Assembly (NCBI GenBank): GCA_032718475.1
Contig: JAUCBJ010005713.1
Span: 1-46,582 of the forward strand
Direction of reading: 5' to 3'
Source: Nemertoderma westbladi
Taxonomy: Eukaryota > Xenacoelomorpha > Nemertodermatida > Nemertodermatidae
Length of the DNA: 46,582 bases
The position numbers were made by a program, and so were the translations under genes. Of this stretch, positions 33,301-44,300 are shown one piece after another (the stretch's first letter is position 1; each line of letters starts with the position of its first letter). The notes under the pieces were generated by a model that saw nothing but the letters and a program-made list of their open reading frames with translations, was not told where the DNA came from and ran no database searches.

Positions 33301-36300
33301 AGTCTGTTAATCCTAAGAATAGAAGACCGAAAGAAATGCAAAAATACATGAAACTAAAATAGTCTAAATCACCAGCTTTCCTTTCTGCATGACCTGCAAT
33401 AACGACAAACCCGAGGCACCTCTCTTGGTTAAACAGTTTGCCAGTTGCATCTGCCCCGAAATCCAACAGATGTCCTTTACTTCACCTTTCTCCAGCGATT
33501 CTTTTATTGCAGCAAGATCAATGTGTAACTTTCTGTCGTCAACCAGCTTGGTAGAGTGGATTGATTCTATCACGCTCTTATTATCAACATAGGCAGTAAT
33601 TGGAAGTGGAACTTCATTTCCACTTAAAAGTTCCAGAATGATGCTACGAATATAAATCGCCTCTTCCAAACCTGCTTCCAAACTCAAGGCTTCTGCTGCG
33701 ATAGTTGATCTGACAACACGTCGGATCTTGTTAGTGGTCCATGAGACTGGACAAGATCGCTGTCCCATTCCGACCAAGAATACGATGAAAGACATGGTAC
33801 TACTGATTTTATCATTAAGATTCGCTAGCGCTGCGTCAGTAAACACAACAATTCTCCAAAAGTAAAAGGATCCAAGATTCGGAAACAAAATATAACAGGA
33901 AGAGTCCTTAATCTTTCGAATAATTGATTTTACACGAATGAGGTTCTCCAAGCGCGCATTCTTGAATTTTGTACTCAATTCCAGCAAATCGAATGACCAA
34001 TCAGGGCGACATCCCTGAACTACCCAGTTCAGTTTTCCAACCAAAGATCGGTAAATAGACATATCCTTTGCACATAAAGTTTCACTCTTATCAACACCAA
34101 AGACTTGATCCGGAGCTCGAGTATCAAGTCCTTGAACATATCTGTCCTGAATTAGATGGATTGCTCCATTGTCAGACTCCTGGCGAATCTCAAAGCCAAT
34201 ATATTTGAAATTTCTCTGCTCTTCCTTGCCCGCAATAAATCTCGCTTTCAGTTCATTTATAACAGCCAATTCAAAATGTTTGGTGCCAGCATGTAAAAAG
34301 TCGTCCAATGACGTCGTATGAGTCGAATGAGTCGTATGAGAAACTAGCAAGCCACATAGCTTCTCCTTATGATAATAATAAAACAGGGTAGGGTCCAACT
34401 GTGATTTCTTACATCCAAGGGATATTAGTGCTTGAACCACGCTAATATAAAACTGCCTTGGAGCATCGTTAAGCCCATAAAGACATTTCTGAAGATGCCA
34501 CACCGTACCCGACGCTGCCTTGGCTTCTTTAGGAGGTGTTAAATAAACTGGACGCAACATATCTTCACTCTGTAAGAAAGCAGATTTAACATCAGTTGTT
34601 TTAACAATCCATGCATTTGTAGCTATAAGACCAAGTACAATACGCAAGGTGCTCTTATTCACTGTAGGTGAATCAGTAGGAAAATCAACTTCCTCTTCAA
34701 AACCACGAGCTACAAGCCTCGCACGTATTTCTTCTCCTTTATACCATAAAACCCAACGGGTCGATATGCAATTCTGTCCAGAATAAACGACTTCCTTGTA
34801 GGCATTAAAATCGATGAGTTTTTTAAGTTCAATCTCCTTTGCATTCATACACTCCGGTCTGTTATGTTCCTCCCGTGGAATGAGAACCAAATTTACTTCT
34901 TCCACAAATTCAGGCTTCCATTGTAACTGCTCTAAATCAACGCTCCGTGAATTGCCTGTCACATCTTCAATATTATACCAGTTGGAATATTTTCCTGATA
35001 CTTTTCCGGCTCTCCCGAGTACGGTTGCTGAAAACCACTGATCATTATTTGGGTCATGTATAGTAATTTTGTCCTTAGGTTTTGGATATGAAGATCTGGT
35101 TACTGCTGAAAAGTTGGGAAGTTGTGTAGTCAGCGACTCGGCTCTCGTAGTCGTATCGGAAATTATGGCTTCTGGGGAATATTGGGCACAATCATTCAGT
35201 GAGTTAGGTTCATCATCTTCGCTCACTTCACCAGGGTCAATCTCATCTGTGTTTCCTTTCTGAATTATTTTACATTGATTTTCACTATGCGGCTGCGCAG
35301 CAAACTCCTTACCCACTTTTACAATTCTGTTAAGAGACACTCGAACATACACACTTCCATGGCGTACAAATATGATTTTGCCATCTTGGCCAATAACAAT
35401 ACCGGGACCGTGCCATCTAGGACTATCGTTTCGTTTGTAAAACACCTTTTCTCCGGATTGAAAACTTTCATTGGATACCCGTATTTTATGACGCAATGCC
35501 CGCCGTACTCGCTCTGAAGCTTCCGATTTCAAAAATGCCAATCTTGATGCATGTAGTGATGTCAAATGCATAGCAAACTGTTCACTAATCGTTTGACCTT
35601 CTAGAGCAGGAGGCTTATCTATCAGAGTAGATGGAAATGTGGGGTTCTGACCAAATACCAATTGATAAGGTGAAAAACCTGAAACATTTTGAAGAGCATT
35701 TTTAGCATTTACTGCCCAAATCAATGCAACTTCTAGACTAACGGAAGGATTATCTTCTATTAACTTCTGAACAGATACATCGATGACTGTGTGGTTCCTT
35801 TCACATAATCCGTTCTGCCAGGGACTCTGTGCCGCAGTATTCAGAACTTCAATGTTAAGATTCTCACTCATATCGCGGTACTTCTCGTTAGCAAATTCAC
35901 CGCCGTTGTCTGCTAGAAATTTCTCCGGAACGCCCAAACCAGAACCGATCCATAATTTCATTACTTTATCAATTATTGTATCAGGTTTCTTATTCGTAAT
36001 AATGGTGGAGAGAGAAAACCGGGTAAACATGTCGATTAAGTGTAAGAAATATATTTCAGGTTTGTATTCCTTTAAGTCCATGGCCACAGCTTCATTAAAC
36101 CTTTTAGCAATTGGTAACCCAACAACAGGACGGGCAGGGGTCTTTTTGAATCTTAGACATATCTCACAGTTTCTTTCGAGATCATCAATAACTTTTTCAC
36201 AATCTTTATCCCAAAATCCTGCATCTTGTAATAATGCGCGTAGTTTCTTGCCCGAAGGATGTGCAAACTGCTTATGTAACTTTAATATAACTTCTTTCTT

Positions 36301-36630
36301 TTCTTTTATTGGTCGTTCATCGAGCGATACTAAACACATCCCGATTTCAACATCAGTTTTCTTAAGAGGAATAATATAATGACCCGATGTAGTGCAATCT
36401 AGAGTTACATCTCGACCAAATACTTTAGCCCGATCGTTCTCCAGATCCAGATTAATACACGCTTTCTTCATTGCCGATTTGCTGAGTAACAGTGGGATAT
36501 CACTATCGACAACATCTGTGCGTATCCGTATTTTTGTGCCTGCCATTTCACACGGAAATATGACTTCGTAAAGCGATAGTTTTTTTTCTCCACCTCCAAA
36601 TCGAAAAGAACACCCTCCAGGATTTATCAG

Positions 36631-36634
36631 CACA
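36631..36634. repeat. Target-site duplication of the innermost TIR element
   Basis: CACA, repeated at 38212-38215. Confidence 0.6.
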
Positions 36635-38211
36635 CACCCCTGGTTTTAAAAACTTTTAGTGTCATGAAAAATACCATAAAATCTGTGACTGCCAGCTCTT
36701 ATATAATGGTCTGCATAGCAAAAAAAAATATTTTTTAAAATATTTTATCGAGCTCCTTTTTTTTTAGCACCTAAAAATGTGTTCTAGAACATTTTTTCGG
36801 TGGTGTGCGGAGTTGTCGATTTTAGGTAACTTGAATACTGATTCCTTATATTGGCCATTATATGCGAAATTCGCTCAGGATTTCAAATCTGCAAACAGTT
36901 TCATCATATCTTGTTTAGTTTTCGAGATATCGTGAAAAATGTGATGCGCACCCAAAAAGTGCGTGCGGCGCCAAATTTTAAATTTTCAGTAAATTGAAAT
37001 ATTCACTAAAAAATGAAAATTATCAATTTCTATAGGTTTTCTGTCATGCTGAATGCAATGGTAATATTTTCCAAAAGTCTGAGTGAATTGTTGTGCTACT
37101 TTTCATTGGGTGCTGAAATTATAAAAACAAAAATGACAAATTTTCTAAGTTTGGTAATATCCCGTTTAAACCTATGATTAGCTATTTTTTTTAGGTTTTG
37201 TATGGTTTTGAATGCTACAGTATTATTTTTTGGATAACTGGTTTACTATGTATATAATGTTTCCCAAACCATCATATTCGTTAGCAAAAGCTGTATAAAA
37301 ATTACCAAAAGTTATATAATAATTTCCAAAACATGTATTAAAAGCGGTATAAAATTTTCTAAAAGTTATAGAAAAATCCGAAAATGTCATAGAAAAGTTC
37401 TAAAAGTTATTCAAAACTTTGTAAAAGTTATATAAATATTCATAAAAGTTTAATAAAAATACATAAAGATAATTAATCGAAGTATTGTGTTTTGAAATAT
37501 TTTAGAATATATAAGTAGGATGACAATAATACAAACGTATGAATTAGAAATTAAATATATCTCATCACATTTTTTAGACAGTTTAGTAAAAATTGTATAC
37601 ACAGTAAACCTCTTATTGAGAAAACATTACTGTTACATTCAGCAACACACAGAATCTTAATAAATCGTAAATCAGAGCTTTATATTGTAAATTTTCAATG
37701 GTTGAAAATTTGATTTTCATTTTCCAAATTTCAGCACCCAATGAAAAGTAGTATGACAATTCACCCAGCCTTCTGGAAAATATTACCATTGCATTCAGCA
37801 TCGCAAAAAACCTATAGAAATAGATAATTTTAATTTTTTAGTGAATATTTGAATTTACTGAAAATTGAAAATTTGGCGCCGCACGCACTTTTTGGGTGCG
37901 CATCACATTTTTCACGATATCTTGAAAACTAAACAAGATATGATGAAACTGTTTGCAGATTTGAAATCCTGAGCGAATTTCGCATATAATGGCTAATATA
38001 AGGAATCAGTATTCAAGTTACCTAAATTCGACAACTCCGCATACCACCGAAGAAATGTTCTAGAACACATTTTTAGGTGCTAAAAAAAAGGAGCTCGATA
38101 AAATATTTTAAAAAATATTTTTTTTTGCTATGCAGACCATTATAAAAGAGCTGGCAGTCACAGATTTTACGGTATTTTTCATGACACTAAAAGTTTTTAA
38201 AACCAGGGGTG
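36635..38211. mobile_element. Non-autonomous TIR transposon (1.58 kb), innermost layer
   Basis: Both ends read CACCCCTGGTTTTAAAAAC inward, and the inverted arms continue for about 490 bp (to about 37125 and from about 37720) with scattered differences. The AT-rich middle holds degenerate AAAGTTAT repeats (37290-37450) and no transposase. The insertion plus one CACA is 1581 bp, a multiple of three, and lies in the copia protease region. CAC...GTG ends with a 4-bp duplication would fit the Chapaev branch of the CMC superfamily, but without a transposase this is a guess. Confidence 0.85.
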
Positions 38212-39508
38212 CACAATGGATTTTTCCTGCGCTGTTAAAGATTCCAAATAACAATCCATCCATAACTTTCCTGTAACTGTTGAACTGCAACCACTATCTA
38301 GCACAGCAGCGTTTAAAGATTCGCCTGCCAACCGTCCCAACTCGTCTAAACTTCCTCCTGTGAAAAGAACAAGGTTCACTTCACCACCGTAATCATCCTG
38401 TTCCAACTCTATAGATGCCTCGTAAACCCGATCCATATTCTCGTAGCTGTCAATACAATCCTTCACCAAATGACGAATTGACTCACACGAACTGCAGCGA
38501 AGAACATTCCCATCAGATCCTATGGGATTCAATCGTTTTACCTGTGCATCCCTCCTCGGAATGAAATCTCTCTTATCGCATCTTGGGAAACCAGCTCCAC
38601 GATTTACTCCTGTAAATCCTTCATGATTATAACCATAACTATAGCTGGAACGCCCTCGACCAGCACCTGGAAATCGACTTGTGTTCGCACCCCTATAACC
38701 GGAATATCAAAACGATCGTCCCTGTCCACGATATCCTCCAGCGTTAGCATAATTCCCTCGAAAAGGTGAATATCTTGCGTTTGCATAAAACGCCTCCTCG
38801 TCTTCAAACTCTTCTGTCATATTAACCGACTCCATTTTTATCGGAAGATCTCGATGCTCTTCACTGGATGTTGACGCAATAGTCGACATGGATTGACTAC
38901 CAAAAAACTTATGTAACGCCGCTTTTGTTTGCTGAAACAGCGACCCCTTCTCCGAGTAATTGACAGCTGTAAGAACCAATTGCCGATCTTTATACGACAA
39001 GTTTGCCGCATCTAGCATTTTAAATGACAGGACAGGTTGTGGCAGCTCCATACCACACTGTTTACTTTTATTATATCGCTTCTCGAACTCTATTATAAAC
39101 ACATCCAACGTCTGTCCGCTGTCTTTCGAATATCGATATCTATCAAATTGCGTATATTTTTCATAAACCGCGGATAATTCGTCCTTCTTAAAAATATCAT
39201 CAAGAAAAGTTATTAAACGAGTTACCCCATCAACCGATTTAAGATCCGCTAAACCTATCTCGCTAAACACTTTCTCCCGTACTCCGGATGGATCATCCTC
39301 CGGCAATGCCAACTCGATCGCAATTCCGCGTTTCTCTTTTACCAACTCCGTCACTTCGCACCATGCGTTGACTTCCTGTATAAATCGTTCATAAGGCTTG
39401 CTCACACTGTTGAACAGTGGCGGATTTTTATAACTCGAAGACGCCATATCGCTAATACGCAAACTAAATAATAATACGCTAACAATACGCTAATAATACG
39501 CTAACACG

Positions 39509-39519
39509 CTCTGCTACCA
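39509..39519 (-). other. Primer-binding site, initiator tRNA-Met
   Basis: One base inside the 5' LTR, the minus strand reads TGGTAGCAGAG, complementary to the 3' end CUCUGCUACCA of metazoan initiator tRNA-Met, the usual primer class for copia-like elements. Confidence 0.75.
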
Positions 39520-39520
39520 C

Positions 39521-39701
39521 TGTTGATCCTAGTTTATATATTGAAAATATAGCTGTATGCTTGTACCGGTAACCAGTACCTGTATGTATTTAATAACACT
39601 AAACGCTATATGGTAAATATAATAATACAAGACACCCGGTCGCAACATGCAGACATGCCAGGTCGTATTACAGTAGTTATCACAATATATATTACATAAC
39701 A
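39521..39701 (-). repeat. 5' LTR of copia element
   Basis: 181 bp; partner of 33050-33230. It should carry the promoter for minus-strand transcription. Confidence 0.93.
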
Positions 39702-39706
39702 AGAAC
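39702..39706. repeat. Target-site duplication of copia element (right copy)
   Basis: AGAAC. Confidence 0.85.
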
Positions 39707-40680
39707 AGCTTAAAGGAGTTCTACAGGGAGATTCCCTCAGCCCATTCCTATTTCTATTATTTATACTGGATTTAGTCGACTTCATAAAAAACGCAACTCT
39801 TCTAATTGGCGAAATTGTCATAATGCTATTTGCCGACGACCTGCTGATATATTCAGATTCGAAAATGGCTATCCAAGCTACTCTTGATGCTCTAAATGAA
39901 TGGTGTTACAAAAACTGTTTAGAAATAAATTTGAAGAAAACACAAATAATGAAATTCCGCCGAGGCGGAAAATTATGTGCCAATGACTCTTTTACTTTCA
40001 GATGAAAGCCAGTTAATATCACAAATTCATATAAATACCTAGGAGTTCTATTTCAACCGTCGCTGGTTTTCACCAAACCTGTAACTGAAATTGTTTGCAA
40101 ATCCTTAATGGCTAGTCATAGTATCAAGTCCCCTCAGCTCTTGTCCCTTCGTACAGCTGTTGCTCTTTTCCAATTGAAGATCTATCCTATCATAACATAC
40201 GGTTTCGTAGAACTTTGACCATTGCTGTCAACTACCAACCTTCATTCCCTTGACAAGATTAAGTCAACCTACCTCAAAAGGGTTGCTTGCCTGCATAAAA
40301 CGGCTAAGAACCGACTTACGCTCGCCTTATGCCAAGAAAAGCCGCTTATTGTTCAAATTTTCACGTCTTTAGAATTACCGGAAACAGACGCGTATCGCAA
40401 ATATTTACAAGATATTGATTTAAAATGCACTGAGATACACACTGAATTTTGGAGTTCTCCTGCATTGACAAACCGAACTTGGACAGATTCAAATAAACGA
40501 AATCGCCACGTATTAACGCGTTTCTCTGTCCATGGCTTTCACTTTGCGATCTGTTCCAGAAAAGATTTCCACGAACCTGATGAAAATTGCAGTTGCCAGC
40601 TTTGCGGGGATACAGCCGATATATATCACCTTACTAGTTGCCGAAATAACAATAAATCTCTTAACGATTGGGCCAAATAA
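39707..40680 (+). pseudogene. LINE 2 ORF2, 3' portion: RT palm to C-terminal zinc motif
   Basis: It resumes the RT frame broken at 33049. It shows motif B LKGVLQGDSLSP, motif C LFADDLLIY, the thumb, and a C-terminal CQLCGDTADIYHLTSC zinc-type motif, ending at TAA 40678-40680. Two in-frame TGA codons (40003-40005 and 40216-40218) interrupt it. In both places the related LINE 1 copy has glycine. There is no RNase H domain. Confidence 0.88.
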
Positions 40681-40845
40681 ATATTTTAAGTGCTCTCAGT
40701 ATTTTATAATATTTCATTATAAAATCTAGGTATAAGTATCTCTACCTTTAGTATATTTTTAACAATTAATCGTGCTTTAATTTATATGATCGTTATTTAC
40801 TTATTTTACTGGTGCCATAATGTTGGCTTAATAAATAATATATTA

Positions 40846-40859
40846 ATAGTTTCCCTTTG
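40846..40859. repeat. Target-site duplication of LINE 2 (right copy)
   Basis: ATAGTTTCCCTTTG. Confidence 0.9.
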
Positions 40860-41019
40860 ACACCGAAATCGTGGTAGAGTTTATAGAAGAAAATATTTCG
40901 GCTGGTGGAGTCGAAGGCCTTCCGAAAGTCTACGAAAGCCACATAGACTCGTCCCTCAGAGGCAACTAGTAACGAGATCTCGGAAAGGAGGAGTTTAATT
41001 GCGTCAGTTGTAGATTTGC
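40860..41019 (-). pseudogene. LINE 1 reverse transcriptase, 5' fragment
   Basis: About 53 codons, from KSTTDAIKLLLSE through motif A FVDFRKAFDST to the point where LINE 2 interrupts (VKGKL). The frame continues into 29895 on the far side of LINE 2. Confidence 0.85.
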
Positions 41020-41031
41020 TCGAATAATATA
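41020..41031. repeat. Target-site duplication of LINE 1 (right copy)
   Basis: TCGAATAATATA. Confidence 0.8.
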
Positions 41032-41346
41032 ACATAACAGAAAATGTTTAAAACAAGTAATATAAAACAACATTGTCATAGTTGAACACAAAGACGGGTT
41101 GGATGTTGTAAATTAAGATTATTGACCATTGGCAAACAGTTATCTGCATATAAATATATCTTACCATAAAATATCCTGCAACTGACAGTAGGATTTGAAA
41201 TTAAACTGCCAAGAACAGATTTACTGCAAATAATGATGGATTGAGGATTGATATTTAATACAGTAATTAGGTCTACATCACTACATCAGTATGTAGCAGA
41301 AATTCCTCGGAGACGACACCTCAAATCCATCTTTGGTTCGGTATTG
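41032..41346. other. 3' flank of CatSper3-like gene
   Basis: No gene recognised; expected to hold the 3' UTR of the minus-strand CatSper3-like transcript. Confidence 0.4.
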
Positions 41347-44300
41347 TTACTCTAATTCGCTATTCGATATTCCATGGCCTTCGTCTGTTGTTTCGTGATG
41401 CGGCGCGTAATTGAAGTCGGTTGGGGCGAGATGAGCCATGTGCGCTGCTATATCAGGCCCTGGGTCACTTTTCCTGCCTTCTTTAATCCGCTTTCTAATT
41501 CTAAACAATCAAATAATTTCGAAATTCGTTAATGATTTGATACTTTGTTAAGGAATGCCATTTTCAATGACCAGATCACCATTACCCAACCCATATTAGA
41601 GAACACAGATTCTAAAAGAATAATAGATTTATTTCAGAAACGAATTTTACTGTTAGTATTTATGTTTTGAAATATTATTAGAATTTGACTCTGCGCATGT
41701 TTAGGTTGCGTATTTATAGTGTTGAATGAGCGGGTTGGAAGATCAAAGAGACTTGAAAAATGATGAGATTGTCAAGAGCAATCTACACAAGAGCAATGGC
41801 ACTTGTTCATACCACCAGAATGTTTGTGAGTGGAGAGGGACAGGTCTTCCTTCCACCCTGGCGCCATGGAGAAGGGCAACTCATTAGATAGTCCTGGATG
41901 GCAGACAAGTACAATATTGTTGAAAGAAATACCAAATTGCATCAGTGGAATATAAGGCTTTGGGAAATGGGCAGGAGGGTACTGTACACACCTAAAAAGA
42001 TGCAAAAACGCACAAAACACCATAAAAATTCAAATGTAGTGTTTTTACAAATTAAGCAATAATAAAAAATACTATCTACGCTACTATTTGTAAGCGTCAA
42101 GTTAAATGAAATTTGACGTCTTTAAATCAAGACGTTCTAGAACTACTAGTTCTAGAACGCCTTGCTTCAAATAGAAAATTAATTGTAATTTATCTTTCAA
42201 ATAAACTTACTTCATGTCCATAGCAGCGCCCAAGTTGGTGGCGATGGCGAAGTGCAATCGTCTGCACTGATCCGTAACCTGGTCCAAGTGATCTAACGAC
42301 TTCATATACGTGTCCATCCACGAAAAATTCGTGGCCATATCGGCAGCGGCTGTTATGTTGCTGTCGCTTATGTTGGTCTTATAATCGTCGAGCATCTGTT
42401 CGAAGGTGCAACCCTTTCGTGTTCGGTTCATCATTGTCATGACTTCATCGTGTTGGTGGCGTTTCAGGTTGTCTTTCTTATCTTGCAGAATTCCCTCACG
42501 TTCAAGAATTAGTTGTTCCCTAAAGTCATCCGTTGCTTTTTGAATATTCATAATAATAATACCGACAAAGACGTTAGTGAATATAAAGTTTCCGATGAAA
42601 ATAAATGTGATGCAGAAGATATGGCTGCCAGGGGCCAACTTACGATCTTCCAATCGTTTCTGTATGTCCGTCCAACCTTCAGCCGTAACCAAGGTAAACA
42701 AAGATAGCATAGCGACGCTCAATCCTCCCCAATTTTCTTTATCCCCACCTAGTGTAAAAAGGCAAAATATATAACCATCAGATATTGGCGTGTAAAGTAC
42801 AGTAAGGTGTGATTACTGTAATATGATTCTAAGGAGACTGTAAGATAAACATACTACAACTAGGAGGTAGTAGTATGTTTATCTAACAGTCTCCTTAGAA
42901 TGATATTACATGAATAGAATGGTATTACATGAGTTAAGATAAACATGAGTCTACACGTCCACGTTGTTGGCCCTACTACAGTACTTGTCTACTGTGTCCA
43001 CACCATTAGCATTACAAACTGATTACAATAATTTACTGTATATACTTAGGTTGACTAATTTTGTAGTCTTACCTGTATTTATTTACATAGGACAATAAAG
43101 TATTGCTACACTTTACATACTTTCTATTAGTAGTAGTTTAGTAGGAGATTTAAGAGGAATGTGGTTAATCACCTCGGCGTCACATTCATCCCCATGCAAA
43201 CGCACTACTAACTTATTTTCTCAGAACACGAGACCAAAATATATCTCACAATTCGCTGTCAACTCAGTTTGATTCAACGGCTTTAGGCTCCGGCGGCCAA
43301 TGCTTACCCTCCTTTCCAAAGAAATAATATCCCATTATACCGAAGAAATACATAAACATTGCGAGCAAGATGACAATATTGATAACTGATCTGAATATTG
43401 TTTCGATGAGAGCCTTAACGAGTACCTGGAGCCCTCTCACAAACGACACTGTACGGAACGCTCTGATGGCGCGAAGTACACGCAGGATGCGTATAGCCTA
43501 AAATAGAAATAAATATCTAATACGACGACTAAAAACATATTATATGATATGATATAATAATTGTCCTGCATGTACTACACCGGCGTTCATATTATACTAC
43601 TACGATCGGCATGCTGCATTGCAGCTGCATTATATATATTACATATATATTAAGAATGGTTTGTCGACAAAATTGCGCCGCCACAACTCCCTATCACTCA
43701 TGATATTTGCACTCATGACCTTCGAATACGTAAGGGAAAGGCATGGGCAGCCTTAAATTGGCTTTCCAGGATTTGGAAGTCACATAGAATTAATCGGAAA
43801 CTTAAAGTCCGATTATTTAGAGCAGCAGTAGTTCCAGTACTCCTCTATGGGAGTCCATGCTGGGCTCTAAATGCTTAGGACACCAAATCTCTGGATGGCA
43901 CATTCACAAGAATGCTACGCCGGGTTCACTGTGTCAAGTACAATGCACACATCTCCAACCAGACACTATATAACATTGGAGGTGTCTCATTGGTTCCCCC
44001 AAACTTGACACTAGAACAAAGCCGACTCCGCTTTGCAGGACATTGCTTTCGCCGTGAGGACCAGCCAGTGCATAATCTTGTACTTTGGCAGCCTCATGGA
44101 GTGAATAAGCATGGTGGACAGCCCATGACTTTCTTGAGACGCATCTTAAAGGACACTGGCCTCGAAGATGCGGATGATCTAGCACATGTCATGGGTGATA
44201 AGGAGTTGTGGCGGCGCAATTGTTCGACAAGCCGGCACAGTATTCTTGAAATGCAGCTGCAATGCAGCATGCTGATCCTAGTACTAGTATACTAGTATAA

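Larger units (their letters stand above)
33364..39447 (-). pseudogene. Copia gag-pol, interrupted by a TIR transposon
   Basis: A single gag-pol frame starts at ATG 39447. Gag contains a glycine/arginine-rich stretch broken by one TGA (38707-38709), a CCHC knuckle CSSCESIRHLVKDC near 38490 and the protease active site LDSGCSSTV near 38310. The frame is cut at 38211 by the TIR element and resumes in register at 36630. Pol then has the integrase zinc site (H...H...CEIC), a D, D35E triad (VAMDLKEY, LADNGGEF, NGLCERN), RT (TTDVKSAFLQ, CLYGLNDAPRQFY) and RNase H (VVFTDAALAN, YVDNKSVIESI), with a stop at 33364. The RT catalytic box, Y/H-V-D-D in relatives, is displaced by about ten extra residues from a CGACTCAT-type duplication (about 34305-34345). 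The copy is therefore doubly disabled although its LTRs are nearly identical. Confidence 0.9.
33050..39701 (-). mobile_element. Ty1/copia LTR retrotransposon, third layer
   Basis: Flanked by 181-bp LTRs that differ at one position by eye, with TG...CA ends and a 5-bp duplication AGAAC. It is transcribed on the minus strand. The order protease-integrase-RT-RNase H places it in Ty1/copia; wording such as LLSKSAMKKA and the short LTRs recall the GalEa-type copia elements of marine animals (tentative). It splits the RT gene of LINE 2 between motifs A and B. Its own gag-pol is split by a TIR transposon at 36635-38211. Confidence 0.93.
29896..40845 (+). mobile_element. LINE 2: apparently full-length non-LTR retrotransposon, second layer
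   Basis: It is inserted in the RT gene of LINE 1 on the opposite strand, flanked by the 14-bp duplication ATAGTTTCCCTTTG. Without the copia element nested in it, it is about 4.3 kb: a ~130-bp 5' UTR, ORF1 (30028-30936), ORF2 with endonuclease and RT (30981-33049 plus 39707-40680) and a short AT-rich 3' UTR. The architecture is that of APE-type LINEs (CR1/Jockey/I-like groups); I do not assign a clade. Several lesions show that it is inactive. Confidence 0.88.
28706..41019 (-). mobile_element. LINE 1: 5'-truncated non-LTR retrotransposon, outermost layer of the nest
   Basis: Its two parts are 28706-29895 (3' part) and 40860-41019 (5' part), separated by LINE 2 plus one copy of its target-site duplication. 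About 1.35 kb of element remains. The 5' part has reverse-transcriptase motif A (VAFVDFRKAFDS) and the 3' part has motif C (FYADDLAFY) and the thumb. The frame reads through once the inner insertion is disregarded. The 5' end is truncated at 41019, typical of target-primed reverse transcription, and the 12-bp duplication TCGAATAATATA bounds it. Motif B is degenerate (LQSDCLSP instead of QGDSLSP). The C-terminal zinc motif C-x2-C...H...C lies in a shifted frame after 28937, so the copy is dead. Confidence 0.85.

Noticed and set aside
37613-37801. 62-codon frame inside the innermost TIR element
   Set aside because: AT-rich arm sequence; the element looks non-coding.
42207-42210. Stop codon TAA right after the CatSper3-like pore exon
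   Set aside because: It lies within a strong GTAAGT donor, and an in-phase coding-like exon follows at 41500; splicing is more likely.
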